A stretch of 63,109 bases of DNA from an uncultured Erysipelotrichaceae bacterium (GTDB taxonomy: Bacteria; Bacillota_I; Bacilli_A; RF39; UBA660): positions 1-63,109 of the forward strand of contig CACWWC010000006.1 of NCBI GenBank assembly GCA_902764545.1, written 5' to 3'. Below the pieces are notes generated by a model. It had not been told where the DNA came from. It saw nothing but the letters and a program-made list of their open reading frames with translations, and ran no database searches. The position numbers and the translations under genes were made by a program. This document shows, piece by piece, positions 36,279 to 45,268 of the stretch (positions are counted from its first letter, which is position 1; the number at the start of each line of letters is the position of its first letter).

Positions 36279-38903
36279 TTATTGTAAGTCTGCTAGTTCT
36301 TCATTGCTTCTAGCACCGTATTTTTCTTCACTTTGATCTTGATAAGAATAATCGTCTTCTTCATCTAAATATGATTCTGTATCAGATGAATCATCATAGT
36401 TAATATCTAATGAATTTTCATCTCCAGACCATTCTTCTGTATCAAACTCATCATCTTCGTCATCAAAATCATTATTTCTTTTTCTATCCATGTATGCTTT
36501 CGCACCAATTCCTGCTGCTGCTGCTGCACTTAAGCCTGCTGCAATTGGTATAACTGAACTTGAGCCATTTCCACTTGATTTTGAGGTTACTGATATAGGT
36601 TTTGAAGATGTTGGTATTTTTGTATATTTGCTTCCCTTTACAATATCTTCAATTGATGCTGTATTGTCTGCTGTTAATGCATCTTCAAGAGGTATTAAAT
36701 TGTCTGATTCTTCTTGAGCTAATCCTGTGTCAGATACATATCCACCTCCTGAATATCCACCTCCAGTATGTTGAGTACTTCCTCCACTGTAACTGCTTCC
36801 TGATGATGTGCTTGGTGTTGAAGTTACTGTTGGAGTCGATGTTGATGTTGATGCGGAATCAGTTATCTTATGATCAGTTGTTGTTGGTTGTTCTGTTGTA
36901 GTTGTACTACTTGGTGTTGTTGTTGATGGTGTTGTTGTTGATGGTGTTGTAATTCCATCTGTTCCACTGCTGTAGTTACCAGAATATGGTCCTCCGCCTG
37001 TAGTTGAGTCGTTAGAACCGCTTCCGGTACCTGAGCCTCCTCCACCTGAATATCCACTGTTTCCACCTGTTCCGGTATTATTTTTAAACTGTGTTTGTGA
37101 GGTATTACTTCCTGTACTACCACTATCATGTGTGCTAGCTTTTTTATCATTGTCATCATCTACTGGTGGAGTAACTTGATTCTCGCCAGGATTTATTGAT
37201 GGATTAATATCTCCGACTACTTTTTCATATGATTTTGGTGCTTTAGATGAATTGTAATCAATAGTGTCTTGTGTTTGTTGTTGGAAGGCATTTTCAGCTT
37301 TAACTGTTTGACCATGTCGTTGTAATAATTCATCTCCAGTGTTTATAGCTGCATCTGCAATAACTGCAGGTGCTCCTGTACTTGTAAGAGCCGCACCAAC
37401 TTTTTGTGCTCCAGCAACCGCTGTTGCTGTTGCTGTTGTTACAGGGTGTTTAACAGTATTTACTGTAATATCCTTAATTGATGATGCTTTGTCTTTTACT
37501 GATGTAAATGTATCTTTAGCTCTTTCTGCCAATGAAGGTTTTGCAGCCTTTGCTGCTGCTTTTGCTGCTGCTTTTTCAGCTTTGGCAGTTGCTTTTGCAG
37601 CTTTTGTTGCTTCTTTTGCAGCTTTTGATGAATCTATTGAGTCTTGAATAGTTTGTTTTAAACCGTTTTCAGAAACGCTTTCACCAACATTTTTAATATT
37701 TGAAACTGCTGATGATACTTTTGTTCTTAGTCCTGTTCCAAGTTTGTTTCCAACTTTATATCCTGCTCTTGATATAGGATCGCTTGAACCAAGATAATTT
37801 GTTAATCTTGATGCATCAACTGACTCAAATACTTCTTTGGCAGCATTATATTTTCCTTCTGCTGCTGTTACAGCTTGTGCTGCTGCATCATACTCTCCTG
37901 TTGAAAGTGTTGATACACCATTTTCTAAATCGGCTTCTGCCATTGAAAGGGCATTCTTTGCACCTTCTAGTTCTTGACTTGCCGATTCCATATTTGCCTT
38001 TGCATCTTTTAATGCAGCTTTTTTAGATGCATACTGACCTAACTTTTGGCCTCCATAAGCAACAGCTCCCTGTACCACTGCTTGCGAGACTCCATTTTGT
38101 AAAAATGCCTCATCCAAATGTTTTCCTTCGTTTAGTCCTGATTCTGTTCCAGAACCTAGTCCCGAAAGAGCTGCCATTCCAACATTTACTGCAGTACTAA
38201 TGTGTCCGGCTGCGGCTGTTCCTGCACTAACTCCTGCTGCGGCTGTTACTGTTCCAGCTGTTGCTGCTGTTAAGAAAATATAGCCTACAGTTTTACTTCC
38301 TATTTTTGTAATTGTAGAAAATCCACTATCTTCTGTAAAGGCTGATTTTTTTGCGAAGTCACTGTTATAATAAAAATTAAAAGCATCATGTGACCATTCT
38401 TTTTTGACTATATCTTCTGTGCCTTCTTTTATCGACTTTCCTGCATCTTCGTCAAACCATCCTACAACATTTCCAGCTGCCCATCCTCCTATAGATACGA
38501 GTCCATCTCCTAAATCTTCTACTATACTTAGTAAACCTTCTGTTGCTTTTGCTGAGAACATCACAAAACTGCTTCCTAATTTTTCATACCAAGCAGCTTC
38601 TTCATAATCTTTAATATCATTTGCATTTGATTCAAGCGTTTCACTAATACTCAATATATTTTTTGATAATTCATCAAATAGTGAATCATATGCTGATGCA
38701 TCAACTGTTCCAACATATTCATTCAATCCATTAACACTATTTAGTTTACTTATTGATTCATTAAATGCTGTTTGTGAGGCATCCACTGTTTTTGAGGCAA
38801 TACCTTCCAAATCAGTTATTACTTGTTTTACTACGTCAAAATTTGCATATACATCATGTTCTTTTTCACTTCGACCAGTCAACCAGTCCCAAATTGCTCC
38901 CAT
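36279..38903 (-). CDS. Large ESX-associated protein with coiled coils, low-complexity linker and C-terminal anchor
   Basis: 874 residues. The N-terminal ~200 residues are helical and WXG/LXG-like in spacing; ~196-250 is a Gly/Ala-rich hydrophobic region; ~290-365 and ~420-455 are Ala/Lys-rich coiled coils; ~560-725 is a Ser/Thr/Gly-rich linker with repeats of TTPS; ~785-803 is a membrane helix (IPIAAGLSAAAAAGIGAKAY); the tail is strongly acidic. No toxin or enzyme domain is seen. It could be a substrate, a surface fibre or a structural part of the secretion system. Confidence 0.75.
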   Translation of the reverse strand: MGAIWDWLTGRSEKEHDVYANFDVVKQVITDLEGIASKTVDASQTAFNESISKLNSVNGLNEYVGTVDASAYDSLFDELSKNILSISETLESNANDIKDYEEAAWYEKLGSSFVMFSAKATEGLLSIVEDLGDGLVSIGGWAAGNVVGWFDEDAGKSIKEGTEDIVKKEWSHDAFNFYYNSDFAKKSAFTEDSGFSTITKIGSKTVGYIFLTAATAGTVTAAAGVSAGTAAAGHISTAVNVGMAALSGLGSGTESGLNEGKHLDEAFLQNGVSQAVVQGAVAYGGQKLGQYASKKAALKDAKANMESASQELEGAKNALSMAEADLENGVSTLSTGEYDAAAQAVTAAEGKYNAAKEVFESVDASRLTNYLGSSDPISRAGYKVGNKLGTGLRTKVSSAVSNIKNVGESVSENGLKQTIQDSIDSSKAAKEATKAAKATAKAEKAAAKAAAKAAKPSLAERAKDTFTSVKDKASSIKDITVNTVKHPVTTATATAVAGAQKVGAALTSTGAPAVIADAAINTGDELLQRHGQTVKAENAFQQQTQDTIDYNSSKAPKSYEKVVGDINPSINPGENQVTPPVDDDNDKKASTHDSGSTGSNTSQTQFKNNTGTGGNSGYSGGGGSGTGSGSNDSTTGGGPYSGNYSSGTDGITTPSTTTPSTTTPSSTTTTEQPTTTDHKITDSASTSTSTPTVTSTPSTSSGSSYSGGSTQHTGGGYSGGGYVSDTGLAQEESDNLIPLEDALTADNTASIEDIVKGSKYTKIPTSSKPISVTSKSSGNGSSSVIPIAAGLSAAAAAGIGAKAYMDRKRNNDFDDEDDEFDTEEWSGDENSLDINYDDSSDTESYLDEEDDYSYQDQSEEKYGARSNEELADLQ

Positions 38904-38919
38904 TTCAAATACTCCTTTC

Positions 38920-39321
38920 TTATGGTATTACTTTAATAACATTTTGCACCGCTGCTGTCATTTCTCTTGCTTGAGTGTTTGCTTGTGTTTGTATTTTATC
39001 ATGTACTGAAACCGATTCTGCATATAATGAATCTAATCCTTCAGAAATACTGTCTGGAGCTGCATCTAAGATTTCTCCCATTGAATCAAAAACTTTATTC
39101 ATTTTAGTTCCTTCAACAATGATTGCCTCATCAGCATCTGTTTCAATATTATTTAATGCTTTTTTTATATTTCCCATTTCAGTTTTAAAAGTTGTTTTTA
39201 CATTATCTATGGCTGTTTTTACTTCGGCAGGATTTATGTGCTGATTTGCATCAAATCCTGTGTATTGAGCTATTATTTTTCCATTATTATCATAACCTGC
39301 ATATGTTTCTGGTTTAATCAC
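38920..39321 (-). CDS. Helical ESX-cassette protein, 133 aa
   Basis: 133 residues, no signal peptide. After an N-terminal tail (~1-30) it is a helical hairpin of the size and composition of WXG100-superfamily partners (VKTAIDNVKTTFKTEMGNIKKALNNI; TQAREMTAAVQNVI). There is no WXG triplet. It lies between the two small WXG100-like genes and the large protein, so it probably pairs with one of them. Confidence 0.75.
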   Translation of the reverse strand: MIKPETYAGYDNNGKIIAQYTGFDANQHINPAEVKTAIDNVKTTFKTEMGNIKKALNNIETDADEAIIVEGTKMNKVFDSMGEILDAAPDSISEGLDSLYAESVSVHDKIQTQANTQAREMTAAVQNVIKVIP

Positions 39322-39343
39322 ATAATCACTCTCCCTTTTTTAT

Positions 39344-39413
39344 GCAATGTATAATAAAAAGTAAACTATATTTTGTTTTACTCTTTATTATACATTGCAC
39401 ATTGCAATGTATA
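39344..39413. repeat. Large inverted repeat with three GCAATGTATA copies
   Basis: Arms 39344-39365 and 39377-39398 match at 21 of 22 positions around an 11-base loop. A third copy of GCAATGTATA at 39404-39413 forms the palindrome ACATTGCAATGT with the right arm end. No T-run follows on either strand, so it is not a standard terminator. It divides the WXG100 genes from the rest of the cassette. Confidence 0.75.
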
Positions 39414-39417
39414 TATA

Positions 39418-39693
39418 CTATTGTTCTTGATCGTATTTTAATGCTTGTTCAATAGCTAATCTTAGGTTTGTAGCAGATAATTTCATATCTTCCATTGCTG
39501 ATGGTACATCTGAAGTATAATAGTTTTCCCAATTTTCTCTAACTGTCTCTGACCAAGTAGTTTGAATTCCTGATGGAATAGTATTTTTTATTGCACTATC
39601 TAATGTTTCCATTGATTCTTCAATTGTTTGAATTAAGCTATCAATTTGTGCAGCATCATCTGTAGCTGCTCCTGGATTAATTGTAATATTCAT
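39418..39693 (-). CDS. WXG100-like protein 2
   Basis: 91 residues. Two helices flank a turn region (SGIQTTWSETVRENWENYY) with tryptophans where WXG sits in ESAT-6-type proteins. No signal peptide. Such small helical hairpins are secreted as dimers by type VII systems. Probably paired with the WXG100-like protein encoded 31 bases upstream. Confidence 0.85.
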   Translation of the reverse strand: MNITINPGAATDDAAQIDSLIQTIEESMETLDSAIKNTIPSGIQTTWSETVRENWENYYTSDVPSAMEDMKLSATNLRLAIEQALKYDQEQ

Positions 39694-39723
39694 AAATTAC
39701 TCTCCTTTCTATATAATAATTTA

Positions 39724-40014
39724 TTATCTCATTCCTGCTTTTAAATCATCGATAAGTGAACCAAACTTAGTTGTTTGTAATCCCATATATGATTCAGCTT
39801 CTTCAATTGTTTGTGTAATTTTGTTTAGTGTATCTTGTTTTGCTTGATACTTGTTTAGTAAATCTGTTGCTGGATCACCTTGAATATCTCCACTTGTAAT
39901 TTCTTCAATTAAATTTGTCAATCTTGCAAGTGAACTCTTATATTCTTGTCCTGCAGTTTCTAGTGCGTTTTTTAGTGAATTTAACGCTGCGTCATCTACA
40001 TGAATTGTTGACAT
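39724..40014 (-). CDS. WXG100-like protein 1
   Basis: 96 residues, acidic, two helices around a short turn (SGDIQGDPATDLL). The WXG triplet itself is replaced, as in many partner subunits. First gene of the cassette; an AGGAGG-type SD lies before ATG. Likely heterodimer partner of the protein at 39418-39693. Confidence 0.85.
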   Translation of the reverse strand: MSTIHVDDAALNSLKNALETAGQEYKSSLARLTNLIEEITSGDIQGDPATDLLNKYQAKQDTLNKITQTIEEAESYMGLQTTKFGSLIDDLKAGMR

Positions 40015-40211
40015 ATTCTTTTCACCTCCTATAATGTATTAAGAATACAGTTCAATTCATAATCCGAACCCATATCCTATAATGTTATTGTATATTTTTT
40101 TTTTCTTTTTATCAAGCGTTTTTATAAAATATATCATTTTTCTTTACATATCATTATTGAATACAACATATATTTTTATAGACATAAGTACAATCCTCTT
40201 AATAATTAGTA

Positions 40212-40220
40212 CATATACTA
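40212..40220 (+). promoter_or_regulatory. Possible sigma-K -10 element for the coat gene
   Basis: CATATACTA matches CATAnnnTA. The upstream AC is 20 bases away instead of 16-17, so a helper such as GerE might be needed. A TATAAT at 40225-40230 is an alternative. Confidence 0.35.
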
Positions 40221-40262
40221 TTTATATAATGGATTGTTCTTAATCCATGGAAAGGAGAATAT

Positions 40263-40646
40263 ATGGATAATTGTAACAATTATATTGTTGAGGTTGTGAA
40301 TAAAATTCTATTGCTTCAAAGACAAGATTTTGATGGAGACTTAGTTGGTTGTGATAGACCATTCTTAGGTCCAAGTACAACAGCTGTTTCATATAATACA
40401 AGACCAATTCAGTTATTTAATAGATATACCGCTTCCCCTTGGACTTTTTCTTATACAACTGGTACAACTAGTGGTACAACCGATATCTTTAGAATTGAGG
40501 ACATTGATCAATGTAGTGTAACTCTTAGATTATTAATTTATGATGCTGAAGGAGATACATATACTAGTACAAATCAATTTGTTATACTCGATTTATCAAC
40601 TGTTGGAGCTATTAGGTGCTTTGCTGATACCTTTATTAATTTATAA
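40263..40646 (+). CDS. cotZ: Spore coat protein, CotY/CotZ family
   Basis: 127 residues. The pattern IVEVVNKILLLQ, then CDRPFLGP, NTRPIQLFNRY, FRIEDIDQCSVTLRLLIY and VILDLSTVGAIRCFADTFI matches CotY/CotZ morphogenetic proteins that build the cysteine-linked outer coat or crust. It has fewer cysteines than Bacillus members. AAAGGAG precedes ATG; a terminator follows at once. Expected to be made late in the mother cell. Confidence 0.85.
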   Translation: MDNCNNYIVEVVNKILLLQRQDFDGDLVGCDRPFLGPSTTAVSYNTRPIQLFNRYTASPWTFSYTTGTTSGTTDIFRIEDIDQCSVTLRLLIYDAEGDTYTSTNQFVILDLSTVGAIRCFADTFINL

Positions 40647-40669
40647 TAAAAACTACTTATTTGTATACT

Positions 40670-40700
40670 AAAACCTCTAGATTTTCTCTAGAGGTTTTCT
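40670..40700 (+). terminator. Terminator after the coat gene
   Basis: AAAACCTCTAGA and TCTAGAGGTTTT arms around a five-base loop, then a T-rich tail. Confidence 0.75.
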
Positions 40701-40740
40701 TATATATTTTATCTTGATAAAATTTATTTTAAACTGCTAC

Positions 40741-41903
40741 CTATTGTTTTCTGATTGCAGGTTTTTCATGTTCGTCGGCAAACATAGCTCTTTCTATCCT
40801 TTCAATTTCTTCTTCTAAAGCTTGGGGATATGTTTCATTGATTCTTGCTTCAACTAATACATCGTATAAATCCTCATCAACTAATTCATCAAATAAAGGA
40901 ATGTCCCTATCATAGCCTGTAGTTCTAAATTTTTCTTTTAATATATCATAAAAGATTTTTTCAGTTAAAATAAAAATATTATTATCATGTCTTTTTTTTG
41001 TGCTTTCAACAGACATTTTTTGTGTCATTATTTCATTTATGTCTCTAAACTTTGATTCAAATTTATTTGCTGTATCATTTGGAGCATTTGAATATGATAA
41101 ACCTGACTTTAAATAATTATTTTCATTTAAATACATCTCAATACAATGTCTTACTTCATGATCTAAGATTACATCTATATTTCTATATTTACTGCTGAAT
41201 GGTTGAATGTATGCAACTGGAATATATGTGCCATCTTTGCATAATTCCATATAACTAGTTCCTATTGCAAAATCTGCACATAACATTTTCTTTATTCTTT
41301 CTGGATAAGCAAACTGATTAATATCAAAATCATTAAGTATATATTGACTAAAATCTTCATCAAGTTTTCTTTCATAATTTATGCACTTTTCATAGGCATC
41401 ATGTATTTCTTTTTCTACATTTAAATCTATAATTTTTGAGATATAACCATTTGCAACATCAATTACTTCTTGAATATTTCTATTTGTTATTTCTTCTATA
41501 AAATTAATATCTTGATTATTAAAATCAGTTACATTTTTTTGGTAAATGATGCGAATATATCATATGAAATAACATTTGAGCTTATTTTACTATAAATTAA
41601 GTTTAATAGTTTTTCTACCAATTCGGCTCTGTCACTTTCTATGTAGCTACCATTATACTGTACATCACTAATTCCTAAGTCATTTAATAACTGAACTGCA
41701 TATATATGGTATAAATCTTGATACATTAATTGTTTATATATAAAATAATCACTTGATATATAAAAGCAAAATTTTATTTTATCAAAATTTTCTGTAATAA
41801 GTTTTCTATATTTCTCTCCATATTGTTCAACATAACTATCAATTAATTGAGTTCTATATTTTTTTATAATACTGTTATCTTTCAATTCTTCCTTTAGTCC
41901 CAT
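40741..41903 (-). pseudogene. HExxH putative metallopeptidase gene, frameshifted at an A7 run
   Basis: Two frames make one gene. From ATG 41903 (MGLKEELKDN, SD AGAGG) the first frame runs to TTTACC, seven A (41540-41534 on the minus strand), ATG TAA. With eight A the reading continues without a stop (NVTDFNNQDINFIEE...) through 41286 to 40741, giving about 387 residues. The second part holds DHEVRHCIEMYL, an HExxH motif, and a later NEIMTQ that could give the third zinc ligand. It resembles the HExxH protein at 30871-31797. It may be broken, phase-variable or rescued by slippage. Confidence 0.7.
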
Positions 41904-41997
41904 AACGAACCTCTTTCCTATGTTTTTTATATTATATATAATAACTTTATCATACATATCTTTATGATTCTTTTTTCATAAAAATAAAATTCAGTAA

Positions 41998-42036
41998 TAA
42001 AAAAGACAAATAAGTCAAATTTGATCTATTTGTCAT
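41998..42036 (-). terminator. Terminator after the 91-aa gene
   Basis: GACAAATA and TATTTGTC arms with a TTTTTT run on the minus strand. Confidence 0.6.
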
Positions 42037-42054
42037 AGGCTTAATGATGTTCAT

Positions 42055-42330
42055 TTAATTAACTATTTCTATTGATAATATATCATTGATATTGATTTTC
42101 TCATCGTTTACTGTTACGAGATATTCATCTGTTTTTCCAATTAAATATGTTTTATATTGATTGTTTTTTGTTTGTATTAATACTTTATATTTATACATTT
42201 TACTTTTATCAACAAATATCTCATCAAATTTTTTTCTAATATCTTTTATATTTTCTAAATAACAGTATTCTTTATTGTTAGTAATAAACTTACTTTGATT
42301 ATTTTTATACATATTTGATATTTTACTCAT
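42055..42330 (-). CDS. Hypothetical protein, 91 aa
   Basis: I do not recognise this protein. It is basic, with an Asn/Lys-rich helical start and a beta-rich second half (YKVLIQTKNNQYKTYLIGKTDEYLVTV) that ends in a short SH3- or Sm-like pattern. No membrane helix. It is divergent from the FtsW-like gene and separated from the gene downstream by a terminator. Confidence 0.65.
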   Translation of the reverse strand: MSKISNMYKNNQSKFITNNKEYCYLENIKDIRKKFDEIFVDKSKMYKYKVLIQTKNNQYKTYLIGKTDEYLVTVNDEKININDILSIEIVN

Positions 42331-42413
42331 ATATTCTCCTCTTTTATATTTTATGTTTTTTTATAATAAAAATACTTCCTTTTTGATATAATATTATTAA
42401 AGGAGGTTATATT

Positions 42414-43538
42414 ATTAAACATAAAATTAATTATAAGATTTTGATTCCTATAATCTTTTTGTCTATCATTAGTATTATTACCATAAATAGTGCGTTGACT
42501 TACACTTCAAAGTCATTGGGAAATCTTGCTTTAAAGCAGACTATTTGGTACCTTATTGGTGGTGTTTTAGTTATAATTCTTTATAAAGTTAAAAATGAAT
42601 ATTTATACCGAAACTCTTGGTACTTGTATATTTTTGGAAATATATTATTAGTTGGCCTTTTGATATTTGCTACTCCAATAAATAGTAGTAAATGTTGGTT
42701 TGTTATTCCTGGAATTGGAAGTATACAGCCTAGTGAATTTATGAAAATATTTATAATGCTTACATTAGCAACGATGATACATGATTTTAGAAATACTTAT
42801 GATAACCCTTCTTGTAAAGATGAGTTTTTATTTCTAATTAAATCATTTTTAATTGTTTTAATTCCTTCTATTCTAACGTTTCTACAACCAGATACTGGTA
42901 GTGTAATTATCTATATTATAATATATATATTTATGATTTTTGCATCTGGAATAAGATTTAGATGGTTTATTATTGGCTTTGTTATTCTCCTTCTTTTTAC
43001 CGGAACATTTATGGGAATATATTTTTTTAAAGAAAAACTTTTTATTAGTATCTTTGGTTCTTCGATTTATTACAGAATTGATAGAATCTTCAATTGGCAA
43101 AATGGTTCTGGTTTACAGCTTGAGAATGCTCTAACTGCAATAGGATCCGGAGGATTATTTGGTCATGGATACAATAATACTCCGATTTATTTTCCAGAGT
43201 CTTCTACAGACTTTATATTTGCTGTTTATGCCTCTAATTTTGGATTTATTGGAGTTATCGTACTTTTAGCAGTAATCATATATTTAGATGTTAATATTAT
43301 TTTATTAGCAAAAAAAAGGATTGAGGATACTGACAAATTTATAGTTTCTGGAATAATTGGAATGTTGTTATTTCAGCAGATACAAAATATTGGTATGACG
43401 GTTGGTCTTTTGCCAATTACTGGTATTACTCTTCCATTTGTTTCTTATGGAGGTAGCAGTTTACTTTCATATATGTTGATTGTTGGAATACTTTTAAATA
43501 TTTCAGTTAAGAAAAATAGAACTTATAAATATAAATAA
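42414..43538 (+). CDS. FtsW/RodA/SpoVE-type glycosyltransferase, probable ATT start
   Basis: SEDS-family peptidoglycan polymerase, about ten membrane helices. Key pieces are KCWFVIPGIGSIQPSEFMKI, FLQPDTGSV, the AIGSGGLFGHGYNNTPIYFPESSTDFIFA loop (here in parts: GSGGLFGHGY, PESSTDFIF) and VSYGGSSLL. The only AGGAGG (42401-42406) lies seven bases before ATT 42414; the first usual start in frame, TTG 42441, is 34 bases away. The ATT start adds IKHKINYKI, a sensible basic N-terminus. FtsW, RodA and SpoVE cannot be told apart here. Confidence 0.88.
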   Translation: MKHKINYKILIPIIFLSIISIITINSALTYTSKSLGNLALKQTIWYLIGGVLVIILYKVKNEYLYRNSWYLYIFGNILLVGLLIFATPINSSKCWFVIPGIGSIQPSEFMKIFIMLTLATMIHDFRNTYDNPSCKDEFLFLIKSFLIVLIPSILTFLQPDTGSVIIYIIIYIFMIFASGIRFRWFIIGFVILLLFTGTFMGIYFFKEKLFISIFGSSIYYRIDRIFNWQNGSGLQLENALTAIGSGGLFGHGYNNTPIYFPESSTDFIFAVYASNFGFIGVIVLLAVIIYLDVNIILLAKKRIEDTDKFIVSGIIGMLLFQQIQNIGMTVGLLPITGITLPFVSYGGSSLLSYMLIVGILLNISVKKNRTYKYK

Positions 43539-43550
43539 GTTCTATTTTTT
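43513..43550. terminator. Bidirectional terminator between FtsW-like and surface protein genes
   Basis: AAAATAGAACTTA and TAAGTTCTATTTT arms, perfect 13-bp stem, with T-runs for both convergent genes; it spans the FtsW-like stop. Confidence 0.75.
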
Positions 43551-44153
43551 ATTTGGAGTTGCAATTATTTCTTCTTTTATAGTTGTTGTTACTACATCAA
43601 GTGGAGATTTTTTTAATTCTACTTTTATTTTTAAAGTTGTTTTTTCATTTGGTAATAATTCTTTTTTTCTAATATCTGACTTAACTTCAAAATATTCTTC
43701 ATTTGAGACAGTTTGTTTAATACTAAAGCTTGCTGATAATGTTGAATCATTTATTATGGTATATTCAACTTCTGCATAATCACCTACAAGGGACATTCCT
43801 GTAACATTAAATGTTGCATTTTTATCATCAATTATAACCGCTGTTCCCTCTCCCTTTATTATTTTAGGCTGTAATGTATAATTAACATTAAATTTTTCAT
43901 TTTTTTCTTCACTTGATTTTGGAGTAGAATTATTATTATTTGATTTTTTATCGTTATTTAATTCGTTATTGCTATTTGAATTTTTTTCATTATCATTTCT
44001 TGTTGTGTTAGATTGTTCACCGATATAATTTTCTTTTGCTTGTTTTAATCTTATTGAGTTTGACGTAATTATTGCATAACCAACTGCTAGAATAATTATT
44101 GCTGATATTGAGATTAAAGTCATTTTTAGTTGTGTTGTATCTTTGTTTTTCAT
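43542..44153 (-). CDS. Membrane-anchored surface protein, 203 aa
   Basis: Residues ~10-30 form a signal anchor (MTLISISAIIILAVGYAII). An Asn/Ser/Lys-rich spacer (~45-80) precedes a beta-sandwich-like domain (~85-200, GMSLVGDYAEVEYTIINDSTLSASFSIKQT shown in part as the key pattern VEYTIIND). The fold resembles the N-terminal domains of exported surface proteins with TVTV-type repeats, as in the gene at the right edge. It follows the PrsW gene by 11 bases. Confidence 0.7.
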   Translation of the reverse strand: MKNKDTTQLKMTLISISAIIILAVGYAIITSNSIRLKQAKENYIGEQSNTTRNDNEKNSNSNNELNNDKKSNNNNSTPKSSEEKNEKFNVNYTLQPKIIKGEGTAVIIDDKNATFNVTGMSLVGDYAEVEYTIINDSTLSASFSIKQTVSNEEYFEVKSDIRKKELLPNEKTTLKIKVELKKSPLDVVTTTIKEEIIATPNKK

Positions 44154-44164
44154 ACTTTTCTCCT

Positions 44165-44968
44165 TTAAAATTGGTTTCTACCACAGTGATTACACTTTTT
44201 TGCATGATTAATTACTTGACCGCAGTATTTGCAATACATATATTTTTTACCTATTATTTTTTTATTTGTGGATGACATATCATGTAATTTATTGATTGAA
44301 ATAAAATACATTACGACTACAAATATTAGAAATACTATTATAAATGATTTATATCCCGATAATAAACAAAAATCATAGATACCATGAATTAAGGTTGGCA
44401 CTATTATACTTAACAATAAATGCCGTTTTTCTTGCCTTTTGTTTTTATAAATACTTTGTTGTTTAGCTATACTTATATGGTATCCCATAAATATTGCATC
44501 ACAAGCATGGCTTGGTACTGCGCAGATTGCTCTAACTATTGCAGTTGCGATACTGTTATTAACTAAAACATATAAAATATTTTCAATAAATGCAAATCCT
44601 AGTGAAACAAATACCGAATATACAAGTCCGTCATATATTTCATCAAACTCTTTATGATAATATGATATAAAATATACCATTATCCATTTTGATATTTCTT
44701 CTATTAAAGCTACACCTATAAATGAGTATAGTAGTGTTTCAAATATATTTTTTGGGACAGATGGCGACATTACTGGAAGATAATTTTCTATAAGTCCAGA
44801 TAACATTAATACAAGTCCACATGAAATAAATCCACCAATAAATAGTTTCATTAATAGCCCTATTGGTTCTTTATTCTTATCTTTGTAGTAGACTAATAAT
44901 AAAATTATTATTACAGGAAATGCCCCTAAAAAAAGCAAAAGTGATATATTACTACTTATCTCGCTCAT
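44165..44968 (-). CDS. prsW: PrsW-family intramembrane protease with C-terminal zinc ribbon
   Basis: 267 residues, about seven membrane helices. PrsW cleaves anti-sigma factors in Bacillus. Family motifs: ALIEEISKW (EExxK, ~residue 92), FAFIENILY (FxxxEN), and HIYD-type HGIYDF near residue 205. After the last helix comes YCKYCGQVINHAKKCNHCGRNQ, a four-cysteine zinc ribbon that standard PrsW lacks. Target unknown; no anti-sigma gene lies beside it. Confidence 0.87.
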   Translation of the reverse strand: MSEISSNISLLLFLGAFPVIIILLLVYYKDKNKEPIGLLMKLFIGGFISCGLVLMLSGLIENYLPVMSPSVPKNIFETLLYSFIGVALIEEISKWIMVYFISYYHKEFDEIYDGLVYSVFVSLGFAFIENILYVLVNNSIATAIVRAICAVPSHACDAIFMGYHISIAKQQSIYKNKRQEKRHLLLSIIVPTLIHGIYDFCLLSGYKSFIIVFLIFVVVMYFISINKLHDMSSTNKKIIGKKYMYCKYCGQVINHAKKCNHCGRNQF

Positions 44969-45090
44969 AAAAAATCTCCTCTTATTCTTCTTATTTCTAT
45001 TTTATAACATTATTTAGTTTTTGTAAAATATAGAAAAAAGTTTTTGAGGTAAAGTTCAATTCTTTATACATCGAACATTAACTTTTTGTC

Positions 45091-45120
45091 AAAAAAAATA
45101 AAACGACAAATTGTCGTTTT
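45091..45120 (-). terminator. Terminator after tRNA-Arg
   Basis: AAAACGAC and GTCGTTTT stem with a following run of eight T on the minus strand. Confidence 0.75.
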
Positions 45121-45131
45121 AATATCAAAAA

Positions 45132-45208
45132 TGGTGTCCGCGAGGCGACTCGAACGCCTGACCGATCGCTTAGAAGGCGATTGCTCTATCCAGCTGAGCT
45201 ACGCAGAC
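45132..45208 (-). tRNA. tRNA-Arg (UCU)
   Basis: 77 bases. Acceptor GTCTGCG pairs with CGCGGAC, D arm AGCTCAGCTGGATAGAGC, anticodon stem with loop CTTCTAA (anticodon TCT), T arm GCGTTCGAGTCGC region, encoded CCA. Confidence 0.97.
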
Positions 45209-45235
45209 ATAACTTCACTGACAAGTAACATTATA

Positions 45236-45267
45236 ATATAAAAACACTTGAATTACAAGTGTTTTTT
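45236..45267 (-). terminator. Terminator after gerM
   Basis: AAAACACTTG and CAAGTGTTTT arms, perfect 10-bp stem, five-base loop. Confidence 0.7.
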
Positions 45268-45268
45268 T

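Noticed and set aside
36863..37159. A 98-residue Gln/His-rich frame on the minus strand
   Set aside because: It is a frame-shadow of the Ser/Thr/Gly linker of the large ESX-associated protein, with no SD.
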